This document shows, piece after piece, positions 44,387 to 53,980 of a stretch of 64,000 nt of DNA. Within the stretch, counting starts at the first letter, position 1; every line of letters starts with the position of its first letter. Source of the DNA: an uncultured Ruminococcus sp. Lineage in GTDB: Bacteria; Bacillota; Clostridia; Oscillospirales; Ruminococcaceae. The notes beneath the pieces are model-generated. The model saw only the letters and a list, made by a program, of their open reading frames with translations. It ran no database searches and had not been told where the DNA came from. The DNA lies in NCBI GenBank assembly GCA_944388405.1, contig CALXIQ010000006.1:124001-188000 (forward strand). The letters are read 5' to 3'. The position numbers were made by a program, and so were the translations under genes.

Positions 44387-45706
44387 GCTTTGCTTTTTGT
44401 GCTCCGCTATAGCTTCGTTTGAAAGCAGTAGCAGGGCGGTCAGGTTAGGGATAGCCATAAGTCCGTTGAAAATGTCGGATATTTCCCACACCAGTGAAAC
44501 GGAGGTCACAGCCCCTGCGCAGGCGCATGCAAGAAAAATTATTTTATATATTTTCGTTTTGCCGGGAGCAAGATATTCCCACGCTTTAAGACCGATGAAA
44601 AACCAGCCTATTATGGTGGCAAAGGCAAAAAGCAGTATTGAGATGCCTACGAATATTTCTCCGAAGGAGCCAAGGCCGCTGGCGAAGGCTTTGCAGATAA
44701 CGTCCGCTCCCCCGTCGGAGATGTCAACGCCGCCTGTGAAAAGGACTAAAGCGGTAAGGGTGCAGATAATCACAGTATCCGCAAAAACCTCCGCCATGCC
44801 CCATGTGCCTTGAGTTTTTGGGTCCTTTATTTCGCAGCTGCTGTGAATGGCTACGGTGGAGCCAAGCCCCGCTTCGCTTGAAAAGGTGCCCCTTTTAAGA
44901 CCTACGGCTATTGCGGAGTTTACCGCAAAGCCCGAAAAACCTCCCGCTGCGCTGCGGAAGTTAAAGGCTTCACGGAAAATATCCCGAAACGCAGAGGGAA
45001 GATAAGCGCAGTTTTTGCATATAACTATTAGTGAGCCTGCAATGTAAAACAGCGACATAAGCGGAACAAGCCGCTCTATCAGCTTTCCGTGGCGGCGGCT
45101 GCCTGAAATTGCAAAGGCGGTAAGGATAACCACAACGGCGGCGGTAAGGGGCATGGGAATATAAAAGCTTCCGCTGCAAACCGATGTAATGGAATTGCTC
45201 TGAGCCATACACCCCATTCCGAGAGAGGCGAGGGTGCAGCAAACGGCGAAAATCACAGCCAGCCATTTGGAATCAAGACCTTTTTCCATGTAGCTCATTG
45301 CGCCTTTTATTTTTGAATTTTTGCAGTATTTTACTCCTAAAATGTTTTCGGTGTAGGATAAAGCCATTCCGAAAAATGCCGATACCCAAAGCCAGAATAT
45401 TGCGCCACGCCCTCCCGCGGCGACGGCTGCGCCAACTCCTGCGATGCTTCCCGTTCCAACTGTGGCGGCAAGGGCGGTGGAAAAGCCTCGAAGCTGTGAA
45501 AGAGAGCCATTTGATTTTTCGGCGGCAGAGTCGGGATTCTTTTTAAAAAGCGTTCCGATTGTGCTTCTGAAAATTTTTATCAGATGAAGCTGGGGAAACC
45601 CCATTCTTACGGAAAGATATATTCCCGCAATAAGCATAAGCGCCAGCACGGGATATCCCCAGATTACAGAAGAAATCTTCTGGCATATCAAGCTTAGTCT
45701 GTCCAT
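44381..45706 (-). CDS. AGCS family sodium:alanine/glycine symporter
   Basis: The protein has 441 residues, with about ten TM segments. The AGCS signatures are GTGSIAGVGAAVAAGGRGAIFWLWVSAF near the front and a GTFSSEAGLGSTVAIH motif near 274. It takes up alanine or glycine with Na+. Its end overlaps the convergent fumarase alpha gene by six bases. The start ATG 45706 has AAAGGA upstream. Confidence 0.93.
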   Translation of the reverse strand: MDRLSLICQKISSVIWGYPVLALMLIAGIYLSVRMGFPQLHLIKIFRSTIGTLFKKNPDSAAEKSNGSLSQLRGFSTALAATVGTGSIAGVGAAVAAGGRGAIFWLWVSAFFGMALSYTENILGVKYCKNSKIKGAMSYMEKGLDSKWLAVIFAVCCTLASLGMGCMAQSNSITSVCSGSFYIPMPLTAAVVVILTAFAISGSRRHGKLIERLVPLMSLFYIAGSLIVICKNCAYLPSAFRDIFREAFNFRSAAGGFSGFAVNSAIAVGLKRGTFSSEAGLGSTVAIHSSCEIKDPKTQGTWGMAEVFADTVIICTLTALVLFTGGVDISDGGADVICKAFASGLGSFGEIFVGISILLFAFATIIGWFFIGLKAWEYLAPGKTKIYKIIFLACACAGAVTSVSLVWEISDIFNGLMAIPNLTALLLLSNEAIAEHKKQSL

Positions 45707-45831
45707 TGATTGAATTATTCCTTTCCCTATGAAAGACTGTCAGTTAATGATATGCCTGTCTTGCAGCATTTATTACTTTACCCTGCGGCTGTCCAAATCG
45801 GGGCGGCAGTTAAAAAAACCGAAAGGAGGAT

Positions 45832-45888
45832 ATGCTTGCCGACGTGACCAGCGCTCACCGACGCGAAAGCAGAAATAGTTATGCATAA
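45832..45888 (+). CDS. Possible 18-codon leader ORF before the PH-domain gene
   Basis: The best ribosome binding site here (GAAAGGAGG, 45821-45829) lies only two bases before ATG 45832, which opens an 18-codon reading frame (MLADVTSAHRRESRNSYA). Its stop codon overlaps the start of the PH-domain gene by eight bases, a layout that allows coupled translation. The spacing is poor, so this may be fortuitous. Confidence 0.3.
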   Translation: MLADVTSAHRRESRNSYA

Positions 45889-46327
45889 ATACAAGCCTGC
45901 CAAAAGAGCGGCGGCGTCTATCTATATTTTGCTTACGGTTGTTCTTGTTGTGGTAACCGGGGCGATTTTCCTGCTTATTCCGCTTATAGGCGAATATGAT
46001 ATATATATAGTTGCGGCTTATTGGATTTTGCACGCATTTTTTGCCTGTGTGATGATACCAATGTATTTCAGACACTCGATGATAGGCATATCCCACGACG
46101 AAATTGTCAGGCATAGGGGAATGTTGACTCTCACCAGCGAATTTATGCCGATGGAGTCGGTTAAGTCGGTAACCACTGTTATAACGCCGCTGAGCAGATA
46201 TACGGGACTGAATTTTATAATAATAAACGCTCTCGGCTCAAAGATAATGCTGGCGTTTATGAAAAAGGACGACTGTCTGGAGGCGACAGAGTATATAAAT
46301 GATATTATAAGAAGCAGAAAAGCTTAG
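45881..46327 (+). CDS. Bacterial PH-domain membrane protein (YdbS-like)
   Basis: The protein has 148 residues, with two TM helices (about 10-33 and 40-62) followed by a bacterial PH domain (about 65-145) with the DEIVRHRGMLTLTSEFMPMESVKSV pattern of the bPH_2/DUF304 family. YdbS-YdbT pairs occur in many Firmicutes; a YdbST pair helps envelope-stress or antimicrobial-peptide resistance in B. subtilis. A second such gene follows. Only a weak ribosome binding site directly precedes ATG 45881. Confidence 0.8.
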   Translation: MHKYKPAKRAAASIYILLTVVLVVVTGAIFLLIPLIGEYDIYIVAAYWILHAFFACVMIPMYFRHSMIGISHDEIVRHRGMLTLTSEFMPMESVKSVTTVITPLSRYTGLNFIIINALGSKIMLAFMKKDDCLEATEYINDIIRSRKA

Positions 46328-46378
46328 AATAAAGCGGCTCGACGTATTTAACATGTAAAAAGTAAGGACGGTGTTGAT

Positions 46379-47923
46379 TTGAAAGGACCAAGAGCGGCAA
46401 GAGCTGCCGTAAAGATAAAAAAGCGTCGGCTCAGGTCGTTTTTAAGACGCAGGCAGCACCCAATAAAGCTTGTGAACTATACCTCAAAGAACATCTGGCT
46501 GCTGCTTATGCCCGTAACAAAATATCTTGTGGCGGCAAGGTTTGATTTTCAAAGCTGGATAAGAACAAACTGGCTTGATATTCTGGCTATTACGGCGATT
46601 TTTGCGTTTGCGGTTTTAAGATGGATATTTGTTTATTATGAAATCGAGGAGGACGGCATTATCGCTCACACCGGACTGTTCGGTATGCTTACCACCAAGG
46701 TTTATTTCAGCGAGATAACAACCTTTTCTTGCACTCAGGGGTATATATACAATGCGGTAAATGCCTGTACAATGTATATTGAAACCAACGCCGATTCCCT
46801 GCCCAAAACCGATATAAAGCTGGTGCTTTCGGAATGGTGCGTGGCAGAAATATACAAAGCGGTTACACGTCAGGGGCGAAAGCTGCCTAAGTTTTCGGTG
46901 TCGCCAAAGAAAGCATATCTGGTTATTTTTTCGCTGCTGTTTTCCTCCACTCTTTCGGGAATGGTTTTGTTTGCAACCTTTGTGTTTGAGTTTTACAGGT
47001 TTTTGGGAAATGAGCTGGGCAGACAGGTTGAGGAGCAGTTTTTTCAACGTGTGAACGGAGAAATAATAAAAATAGACAGTCAGTTTCTCAGGCTTTTAAG
47101 CACCATTCCAAAGGCGGTGCTGGTGCTGGGCGTGATTATACTTGGTGGGTGGGTGCTTTCCTTTACCGCCAATCTTATGCGCCACTGGAGCTTTACCGCC
47201 ACAAGATGCGGTTCGCAGCTTATTATTCAGAGCGGAGTGCTTACCAAAAGACGGCATGTTATCAACCGAGAGAAGATAAACTTTCTGGATTTTCAGCAGA
47301 CGCTGCTTATGAAAATCTTCAGAATAAACTCCGTTACTCTTTACTGCACCGGCTACGGCAAAAGACGGCGTGAAATTTCAGCCCTTATCCCCATCACCAC
47401 AGATAAGGAAATGTGGGCGTCCCTTAAAATTCTTGAACCCTCCGTGCCGAAGCCTAAAACGGAAATCTCAACCGGCAAGCGTGACCTTATGCGGTTTGCC
47501 ACAATTCCCTTAATATTCTGTTTTATTCCCCCCGTGGCAGGAACGGTGGCAAAGCTGTTTCTCAGCCAGTGGCATGAGGAAATAAACATCATAATGGTGC
47601 TTTCGGTAATTCCTCTGGCGTGGCTGCTTATAGTGCAGATTACTGCGGCGTTTTCCACGCAGATGGGCTTTAAAAACGGTTTCTGCACTCTGGCTTATTG
47701 CCCGTTATATCAGTTTCACAAGATAGTTATTCCAAAAAAGAATATCAGCAAGATTCTTGTGTCTCGGAATATTTTCCAAAGGCGAAACGGTACATGCACC
47801 TTAAAAGTGTACACAAATGCGGAGAAAACCAAGTATCATAAGTTAAAAAGCCTGCCATATGATAAGGTTACCGACATCTGCGCCCGTGAGGGATATGTAA
47901 TGGAGATAGAAAAAGCCAAGTAA
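46379..47923 (+). CDS. Bacterial PH-domain membrane protein (YdbT-like)
   Basis: The protein has 514 residues and starts at TTG 46379 after AAGGACGG. A basic N-terminus is followed by several TM segments (about 60-85, 180-205, 240-262, 385-408, 415-440). Three PH-like segments are visible: EIEEDGIIAHTGLFGM near 88, SGVLTKRRHVINREKI near 282, and CPLYQFHKIVIPKKNI near 444. It is probably the partner of the YdbS-like protein. Its function is unknown. Confidence 0.8.
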   Translation: MKGPRAARAAVKIKKRRLRSFLRRRQHPIKLVNYTSKNIWLLLMPVTKYLVAARFDFQSWIRTNWLDILAITAIFAFAVLRWIFVYYEIEEDGIIAHTGLFGMLTTKVYFSEITTFSCTQGYIYNAVNACTMYIETNADSLPKTDIKLVLSEWCVAEIYKAVTRQGRKLPKFSVSPKKAYLVIFSLLFSSTLSGMVLFATFVFEFYRFLGNELGRQVEEQFFQRVNGEIIKIDSQFLRLLSTIPKAVLVLGVIILGGWVLSFTANLMRHWSFTATRCGSQLIIQSGVLTKRRHVINREKINFLDFQQTLLMKIFRINSVTLYCTGYGKRRREISALIPITTDKEMWASLKILEPSVPKPKTEISTGKRDLMRFATIPLIFCFIPPVAGTVAKLFLSQWHEEINIIMVLSVIPLAWLLIVQITAAFSTQMGFKNGFCTLAYCPLYQFHKIVIPKKNISKILVSRNIFQRRNGTCTLKVYTNAEKTKYHKLKSLPYDKVTDICAREGYVMEIEKAK

Positions 47924-47930
47924 ATATACA

Positions 47931-47957
47931 AAAAAGGGCAGCCTTGCGGGGCTGCCC
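47931..47957. terminator. Terminator between the PH genes and the small membrane gene
   Basis: GGGCAGCC (47936-47943) pairs with GGCTGCCC (47950-47957). On the minus strand TTTTTTG follows, so it ends the 97-residue gene; on the plus strand a weaker AAATTTTA follows. Confidence 0.8.
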
Positions 47958-47985
47958 GAAATTTTATAAGTATGCAAACGCCGGA

Positions 47986-48279
47986 TTACTCGTTGTACAT
48001 CATTGTGGCTGAAACTCCGTTGGCAAGTCCCACCACAAGTCCCGATACCACGTAAAAAACCTCCTGAGGGAATCCTGCGGCTATTGAAATCAAGCCGAAA
48101 ATAATTACAAATGCCACCATTCCGCCAATCAGCACAATAAACCTGTGCTTCTGGATAAAGGGGAATTTCCCTATAAGCTTCTTGACTTTTTTTCCGTCAC
48201 GGTCAAAAAACCTGTAGGCAAAATACGCAATTAACATTGGTAATCCAAGAAACAAAATTGCAGTCATAATTTCGCTCAT
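47986..48279 (-). CDS. Small membrane protein of unknown function
   Basis: The protein has 97 residues. The start is ATG 48279, nine bases after AGGAG. Three TM segments are predicted (about 5-22, 45-68, 72-90) with a basic loop around DRDGKKVKKL. I do not recognise a family. It has a minus-strand terminator after it and lies downstream of serA on the same strand but beyond that gene's terminator. Confidence 0.6.
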   Translation of the reverse strand: MSEIMTAILFLGLPMLIAYFAYRFFDRDGKKVKKLIGKFPFIQKHRFIVLIGGMVAFVIIFGLISIAAGFPQEVFYVVSGLVVGLANGVSATMMYNE

Positions 48280-48305
48280 AATCAATTTCTCCTGTTGTTA
48301 TTCAA

Positions 48306-48351
48306 AAAGGGGCTGCTCCGCAAAGCATTTGATATGCGGAACAACCCCTTT
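48306..48351 (-). terminator. Terminator after serA (minus strand)
   Basis: A long stem (48306-48322 with 48335-48351, with two G-U pairs on the minus-strand RNA) is followed by TTTTTG on the minus strand. Confidence 0.85.
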
Positions 48352-48367
48352 GTCGTTTGGTATTGAA

Positions 48368-49522
48368 TTAAAGCACTCTTACCTTTACAACGCCTTCCAC
48401 AGCGTTGATAGCTTCTAAATCAACTTCTCCCGTTACGTCAAGCATTGTGTATGCCCAATCTTTCTTTGACTTGTTTACAAGGTTTTCAATATTTGCTCCC
48501 TTGTCGGAAACAGCGGCGGTTATCTGCGAGATAAGCGCCGGGGTGTTTTTATGAAGCACACACACCAGAGCGTCCCCTGTTTTTGCAAGTTCTGCATTTG
48601 GGAAGTTTACAGAATTTCTGATTGTGCCGCACTCAATATAATCCATAAGCTCGTTTGCAGCCATAACTGCGCAGTTGTCCTCCGACTCTTCGGTGGATGC
48701 GCCCAGGTGGGGGATAGCCACGATGTTTTCAACTCCCAGAACCTCATCGCTTGGGAAGTCTACTACATATCTTGCAACCTTGCCTGCTTTAACAGCTTCG
48801 ATTATATCTGCGGAATTAACCAGCTCACCTCTTGCAAAGTTGAGAATCTTCACGCCGTCCTTGCAGAGGGCGATTGTTTCCTTGTTGATTGTGTCCTTTG
48901 TGTCGGCGTTGTATGGAAGGTGAAGTGAGATGTAATCGGCATTTGCGTAAATGTCGTTGATGTTGGCGGTTACCTTTACCTGAGGCTTGAGGCTGAGGGC
49001 TGCGCTTACCGAAAGGAACGGGTCGTAGCCGATAACGTTCATGCCCAGGGAAATTGCAATGTTTGCAAGCTTGCCGCCGATTGCCCCCAGACCGATAAGA
49101 CCCAGAGTCTTGCCCATTATTTCACAGCCGGCAAAATTGCTTTTGCCTTTTTCAACCATCTTTCCTACTTCCGCTCCGTTGCCTTTAAGGCTCTGAGCCC
49201 ACTGCATAGCCTCGGGAATCTTTCTTGAAGCCATAAGCAAACCACAAAGGGCAATTTCCTTAACTGCGTTGGCGTTTGCACCGGGGGTGTTGAAAACCAC
49301 TATTCCCTGCTCTGCACATCTGTCAACGGGAATATTGTTTGTTCCTGCGCCCGCTCTGGCGATGGCAAGAAGATTATCGGAAAACTCCATATCGTGCATC
49401 TTGGCAGAGCGTACCATAATAGCGTCGGGAGCGTCGCAGCTGTCGCTTACGGAATATTTTGTGCTGTCAAACTTATCTGTTCCCACAGCGGAGATTTTAT
49501 TAAGCGTAAGAATATTATACAT
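48368..49522 (-). CDS. serA: D-3-phosphoglycerate dehydrogenase SerA
   Basis: The protein has 384 residues. The start is ATG 49522 after GAGG; the earlier in-frame start is less likely. The NAD-binding motif GLIGLGAIGGKLA (about 147-159), the ILNFARGELV motif, and the catalytic IPHLGASTEES with its His are all present. The C-terminal ACT domain begins near VCVLHKNTPALISQI and may respond to serine. It is the first step of serine synthesis and is cotranscribed with serC. Confidence 0.94.
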   Translation of the reverse strand: MYNILTLNKISAVGTDKFDSTKYSVSDSCDAPDAIMVRSAKMHDMEFSDNLLAIARAGAGTNNIPVDRCAEQGIVVFNTPGANANAVKEIALCGLLMASRKIPEAMQWAQSLKGNGAEVGKMVEKGKSNFAGCEIMGKTLGLIGLGAIGGKLANIAISLGMNVIGYDPFLSVSAALSLKPQVKVTANINDIYANADYISLHLPYNADTKDTINKETIALCKDGVKILNFARGELVNSADIIEAVKAGKVARYVVDFPSDEVLGVENIVAIPHLGASTEESEDNCAVMAANELMDYIECGTIRNSVNFPNAELAKTGDALVCVLHKNTPALISQITAAVSDKGANIENLVNKSKKDWAYTMLDVTGEVDLEAINAVEGVVKVRVL

Positions 49523-49625
49523 TTTAAGTTTACCTCGTTTCATTGAATAAACGGACGACCAAAAGCCGCCAATTAAATTTTTATCGGGTCGCTTTCATTC
49601 CGACTGCATCGTATGCGTCGGAAAA

Positions 49626-50708
49626 TTAGGAATTTTCGGCTTCAAACTTCTTCATAAATTCAACAAGCTTTTCAACGCCCTCAATAGGCATAGCATTGTA
49701 AATTGAAGCTCTCATTCCGCCTACGGTTCTGTGACCCTTGAGGTTTTCAAAGCCTGCCGCCTTGGCTTCCGCTACAAACTTCTTGTCAAGCTCCTCATTG
49801 CCGGTAACAAAGGGAACGTTCATAAGAGATCTGTCCTTAGGCTCAACAGTGCCCTTGAAAAGCTTGCTCTGGTCAAGGAAGTCGTAAAGAATCTTTGCCT
49901 TCTTCTCGTTGTGAGCTTTCATAGCTTCAAGGCCGCCCATCTTCTTTATCCACTTGAACACCTTGCCGCAGATGTAGATGCCGTAGCAGGGAGGGGTATT
50001 GTAAAGGGAATCGGCGTCAGCCTGAGTTTTCCATTTAAGCATTGTGGGAGTGCCTTCAAGCACGTCGTCTCTGATAAGATCCTCACGGACAATTACGATA
50101 ACAACGCCTGCAGGACCGATGTTCTTCTGAACGCCGCCGTAGATAACGCCGTACTTTGTAACGTCCACAGGCTCAGAAAGGAAGCAGGAAGAAACGTCGG
50201 CAACAAGGTCCTTGCCCTTGGTGTTGGGAAGCTCCTTGAATTTTGTACCGTAGATTGTGTTGTTTTCACAGATGTATACGTAATCCGCATCCTCGGGAAT
50301 ATCAAGGTCGGAGCAGTCGGGGATATATGAGAAGGTCTTATCGGCAGATGATGCAACCGCAATCGCCTCGCCGTACTTCTGAGCCTCCTGATAAGCTTTT
50401 TTAGCCCACTGACCGGTAATTATGTAAGCCGCTTTTCTGTTCTTCATAAGGTTCATAGGAACAGCCGCAAACTGCTGAGAAGCTCCTCCCTGAAGGAAAA
50501 GCACCTTGTAGTTGTCGGGAATGTTCATAAGCTCACGTATATCCTTTTCGGCGTCCTTGATTATTGTGTCGAAAGCCTTTGAGCGATGACTCATCTCCAT
50601 GACGCTCATTCCTGTACCCTTGTAATCCAACATTTCGTCGGCGGCCTCTTTAAGAACTTCTTCGGGAAGCACTGCGGGACCGGCACTGAAGTTGTAAACT
50701 CTACCCAT
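49626..50708 (-). CDS. serC: Phosphoserine aminotransferase SerC
   Basis: The protein has 360 residues. The start is ATG 50708, eight bases after GGAGGG. MGRVYNFSAGPAVLP opens the protein; the PLP lysine lies in YGGVQKNIGPAG near residue 192. It is a class V aminotransferase that makes phosphoserine from 3-phosphohydroxypyruvate. The serC-serA operon has a strong promoter; the phosphatase SerB is not in the window. Confidence 0.95.
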   Translation of the reverse strand: MGRVYNFSAGPAVLPEEVLKEAADEMLDYKGTGMSVMEMSHRSKAFDTIIKDAEKDIRELMNIPDNYKVLFLQGGASQQFAAVPMNLMKNRKAAYIITGQWAKKAYQEAQKYGEAIAVASSADKTFSYIPDCSDLDIPEDADYVYICENNTIYGTKFKELPNTKGKDLVADVSSCFLSEPVDVTKYGVIYGGVQKNIGPAGVVIVIVREDLIRDDVLEGTPTMLKWKTQADADSLYNTPPCYGIYICGKVFKWIKKMGGLEAMKAHNEKKAKILYDFLDQSKLFKGTVEPKDRSLMNVPFVTGNEELDKKFVAEAKAAGFENLKGHRTVGGMRASIYNAMPIEGVEKLVEFMKKFEAENS

Positions 50709-50748
50709 TATAATACCCTCCATAAATTAAAAATAAATTAACATTATT

Positions 50749-50777
50749 ATTATATTACTTTTCCCTGTTAAAGTCAA
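50749..50777 (-). promoter_or_regulatory. Promoter of serC-serA (minus strand)
   Basis: On the minus strand TTGACT (50777-50772), 17 bases, TATAAT (50754-50749), 41 bases before the start codon. Confidence 0.85.
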
Positions 50778-50960
50778 GACATATGCCGAAAATCTTTAAA
50801 CTTTGACATTCCAATTTATATATACCGAACAGTTTGCCCCGGTTGTGAATTGATGTAATATATTTCTATTTTGTTTTGCGTTAATCTGCATAATTTGCGA
50901 ATTAACAATAATTGATTTTTGTATAATATCTTAAAGTTTTGCCGGCAGGGTAAAAAGTAT

Positions 50961-50988
50961 TTGATTTTTGCAAAGTTTATGCTATAAT
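50961..50988 (+). promoter_or_regulatory. Promoter of the activase gene pair
   Basis: TTGATT (50961-50966), 16 bases, TATAAT (50983-50988), with extended -10 TG. It lies 44 bases before the start codon. Confidence 0.75.
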
Positions 50989-51031
50989 ATAGAGGTATAC
51001 GAAAAATACATATAGTAAAGAGGTAACGCTG

Positions 51032-53980
51032 ATGAATAAAATTTACAGCCTCGGTATAGATGTAGGCTCTACAACGGTTAAGACCGTTATTCTTGACGGA
51101 GAAAATATAATTTACAATAGATACGAAAGACATTTTTCAAAGGTTCGTGAAACTGTGGGAGAACAGCTCAGGCTTATAAGAGATATTTACCCTACAGAAA
51201 CCTTTAAGGTGGCAATTACAGGCTCGGCGGGACTTGGAATCGCGGAAGCCTGCGGAATAACCTTTGTTCAGGAGGTTTTCTCCGCCTTTACTGCGGTAAA
51301 CAAGGCTTATCCCGATGCCGACGTGGTGGTTGAGCTGGGCGGAGAGGATGCAAAGATAATCTTCCTCACCGGGGGAGTGGAGCAGCGTATGAACGGCTCA
51401 TGTGCCGGAGGAACCGGAGCGTTTATCGACCAGATGGCAGGGCTTCTGGGGGTTACTCCCGACGAGCTAAACGAGCTTTCGCTCCACGCAAAGAAAATCT
51501 ACCCTATCGCTTCACGCTGCGGAGTTTTTGCAAAGTCGGACATTCAGCCGCTGCTTAATCAGGGCGCAAGAAAGGAAGACATAGCCGCTTCTATTTTTCA
51601 GGCGGTGGTTGACCAGACGGTTTCCGGTCTGGCGCAGGGCAGAAAGATTGCCGGCAAGGTGCTTTTCCTGGGAGGTCCTCTTTCCTTCCTCAGCGGACTG
51701 AGAAAAGCGTTTGTGGACACCCTTAAGCTTGATGAGGAGCATGCAGTGTTCCCGGAGCTTGCTCCTTGCTTTATGGCGTACGGTTCTGCGCTTCACGCAC
51801 AGCAAATGGGCGACGAAATGACAATAGACGAAGCGCTTGACAAAATACTCAACGCAAAGGCAAAGGACTCCATCGTTACAGGCAAGCCGCTTTTTGAATC
51901 CCAGGAGGATTACAGGCGGTTTGTGGAAAGACACAAGCAGTCGGATCTTAAATATGAGGACATAAAAACCTATCGTGGCGACGCTTATCTGGGCATTGAC
52001 GCCGGCTCCACCACCACAAAGCTGGTGCTGATAACTCCCGAGGGAAAGCTTTTGTACCAGTATTACGGCTCAAATAAAGGTCAGCCGCTGGACGTTATCG
52101 CCGCAAAGCTGGAGGATATATACTCCCTGTGCACCGACGGGCTTAAAATAAAGTCCTCGGCGGTAACGGGCTACGGCGAGGATCTTATAAAAGCAGGTCT
52201 GGGAGTTGACTACGGTATTGTTGAAACGGTGGCGCATTACAAGGCGGCAGCATATTTCTGTCCCGACGTTGACTTTATTATTGACATCGGCGGACAGGAC
52301 ATCAAGTGCTTCAAGATAAAAAACAACGCCATCGACAGCATTATGCTCAACGAAGCGTGCTCGTCAGGCTGCGGCTCGTTTATACAGACCTTCGCTCAGG
52401 CTATGGGCTACGAGATTGCCGATTTTGCAAGGCTGGGACTTTTTGCGAAAGCCCCCGTTGAGCTTGGTTCAAGATGCACCGTGTTTATGAACTCCTCTGT
52501 AAAGCAGGCTCAGAAGGATGGAGCCAGTGTTGAGGACATTTCCGCCGGACTTTCCTCCTCCATAATCAAAAACGCCATCTACAAGGTAATCAGAGCCAAG
52601 TCGGTGGAGGAACTGGGTAAGAACATAGTTGTACAGGGAGGAACCTTCCTTAACGACGCAGTTTTGCGCTCCTTTGAAATGGAGCTGGGCAGAAACGTTA
52701 TCCGTCCCGCCATAGCAGGTCTTATGGGAGCGTTGGGCTGCGCTCTGTTTGCAATGGAAAAATCAAAGAACAGCCAGAAACCCTCAGGTCTGCTTAACAA
52801 ACAGCAGCTCAGAGAATTTGCCTACAATTCGGTGGCGACCCAGTGCAACGGCTGTACCGCCCATTGCAGTCTGACTATAATAAAATTCAACGATGGTCAC
52901 AGATTTATTTCCGGCAACCGCTGTGAAAAGGGAGCGGGCATAAAGATAGAAAACCATGTTGAAAATATGGTGGAGTACAAATACAACCGTATTCTGGATT
53001 TTGAAAAGAGAAAGCCCGTTAACCCCATAGCGAAGGCGGGTATACCCTTGGCGCTGGAATTTTACGACCTTATGCCATTTTTCCACACCCTGCTTACTGA
53101 GCTGGGCTTTGAGGTGGTATTATCGGAGGAGTCTACAAGAGATACTTATTATAAAGGTCAGCAGACAATTCCTTCCGATACGGTGTGCTATCCCGCAAAG
53201 ATTTGTCACGGTCACATAGAAAGCCTCCTTGAAAAGGGAGTGGATTTCATCTTCTACCCCTGCATGAGCTACAATGTTGATGAGGGTCAGTCGGACAATC
53301 ATTACAACTGCCCTGTGGTGGCGTACTATCCCGAGCTGCTTAAAGCCAATGTTCCCGGACTTAACAGCGACAACTTTATTGCGCCATATCTGGATCTTAA
53401 CATAAAAAAGCACGTTGCAAAGGTTGTGGCGGCTTCCCTTTCAAGGTACGGCATTACGCCAAAGCAGGTGGCTTCGGTGCTTAACAAGGCTTATTCCGAG
53501 CAGGTAAGATACCGCCGCAGCATTGAGAAAAAGGCTCAGGAGATAATTGCTCAGGCGAGAAAGAACGGACAAAAAATAATAGTTCTTGCCGGACGTCCCT
53601 ACCATATCGACCCGGAGATAAACCACGGTATTCACAAGCTTATAGGTTCGCTGGGCTTTGCAGTGGTTACGGAGGACAGCGTAGCGGGACTTGTGGACTG
53701 TCCACCCCTTGATGTGCTTAACCAGTGGACATATCATTCAAGGCTTTACAGAGCTGCGGAGTATGTCTGCGAAAACGACGATATTCAGCTTGTTCAGCTT
53801 GTATCCTTCGGCTGTGGAATCGACGCCGTTACTACCGATGAGGTAAGGGCTATTCTTGAGGAAAAGGGCAAGCTGTACACTCAGCTGAAAATAGATGAGA
53901 TTACAAACCTTGGTGCGGCGAAGATAAGGCTTCGTTCCCTTGCCGCAGCTTTAGAGGAAAAGGAGGAGAATGTAAGGTGA
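51032..53980 (+). CDS. Acyl-CoA dehydratase activase-related protein, activase x2 plus DUF2229
   Basis: The protein has 982 residues. It has two activase domains of the BcrAD/BadFG type, at about 5-255 (GIDVGSTTVKTV, then GSCAGGTGAFIDQ) and 322-580 (GIDAGSTTTKLV, then ACSSGCGSFIQ). These bind ATP and a [4Fe-4S] cluster at a dimer interface. The C-terminal part (about 590-980) is a DUF2229-type region with several Cys-rich motifs (NGCTAHC near 609). Its partner gene overlaps its stop codon. The pair resembles 2-hydroxyglutaryl-CoA dehydratase activators but its substrate is unknown. Confidence 0.9.
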   Translation: MNKIYSLGIDVGSTTVKTVILDGENIIYNRYERHFSKVRETVGEQLRLIRDIYPTETFKVAITGSAGLGIAEACGITFVQEVFSAFTAVNKAYPDADVVVELGGEDAKIIFLTGGVEQRMNGSCAGGTGAFIDQMAGLLGVTPDELNELSLHAKKIYPIASRCGVFAKSDIQPLLNQGARKEDIAASIFQAVVDQTVSGLAQGRKIAGKVLFLGGPLSFLSGLRKAFVDTLKLDEEHAVFPELAPCFMAYGSALHAQQMGDEMTIDEALDKILNAKAKDSIVTGKPLFESQEDYRRFVERHKQSDLKYEDIKTYRGDAYLGIDAGSTTTKLVLITPEGKLLYQYYGSNKGQPLDVIAAKLEDIYSLCTDGLKIKSSAVTGYGEDLIKAGLGVDYGIVETVAHYKAAAYFCPDVDFIIDIGGQDIKCFKIKNNAIDSIMLNEACSSGCGSFIQTFAQAMGYEIADFARLGLFAKAPVELGSRCTVFMNSSVKQAQKDGASVEDISAGLSSSIIKNAIYKVIRAKSVEELGKNIVVQGGTFLNDAVLRSFEMELGRNVIRPAIAGLMGALGCALFAMEKSKNSQKPSGLLNKQQLREFAYNSVATQCNGCTAHCSLTIIKFNDGHRFISGNRCEKGAGIKIENHVENMVEYKYNRILDFEKRKPVNPIAKAGIPLALEFYDLMPFFHTLLTELGFEVVLSEESTRDTYYKGQQTIPSDTVCYPAKICHGHIESLLEKGVDFIFYPCMSYNVDEGQSDNHYNCPVVAYYPELLKANVPGLNSDNFIAPYLDLNIKKHVAKVVAASLSRYGITPKQVASVLNKAYSEQVRYRRSIEKKAQEIIAQARKNGQKIIVLAGRPYHIDPEINHGIHKLIGSLGFAVVTEDSVAGLVDCPPLDVLNQWTYHSRLYRAAEYVCENDDIQLVQLVSFGCGIDAVTTDEVRAILEEKGKLYTQLKIDEITNLGAAKIRLRSLAAALEEKEENVR

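Larger units (their letters stand above)
50709..51031. other. 323-base divergent intergenic region between serC and the activase gene
   Basis: This AT-rich region contains the serC promoter (50749-50777, minus) and the activase promoter (50961-50988, plus). I see no gene, riboswitch or hairpin terminator in it. A repeated TTGATTTTTG string occurs twice (near 50912 and 50961). Confidence 0.8.
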
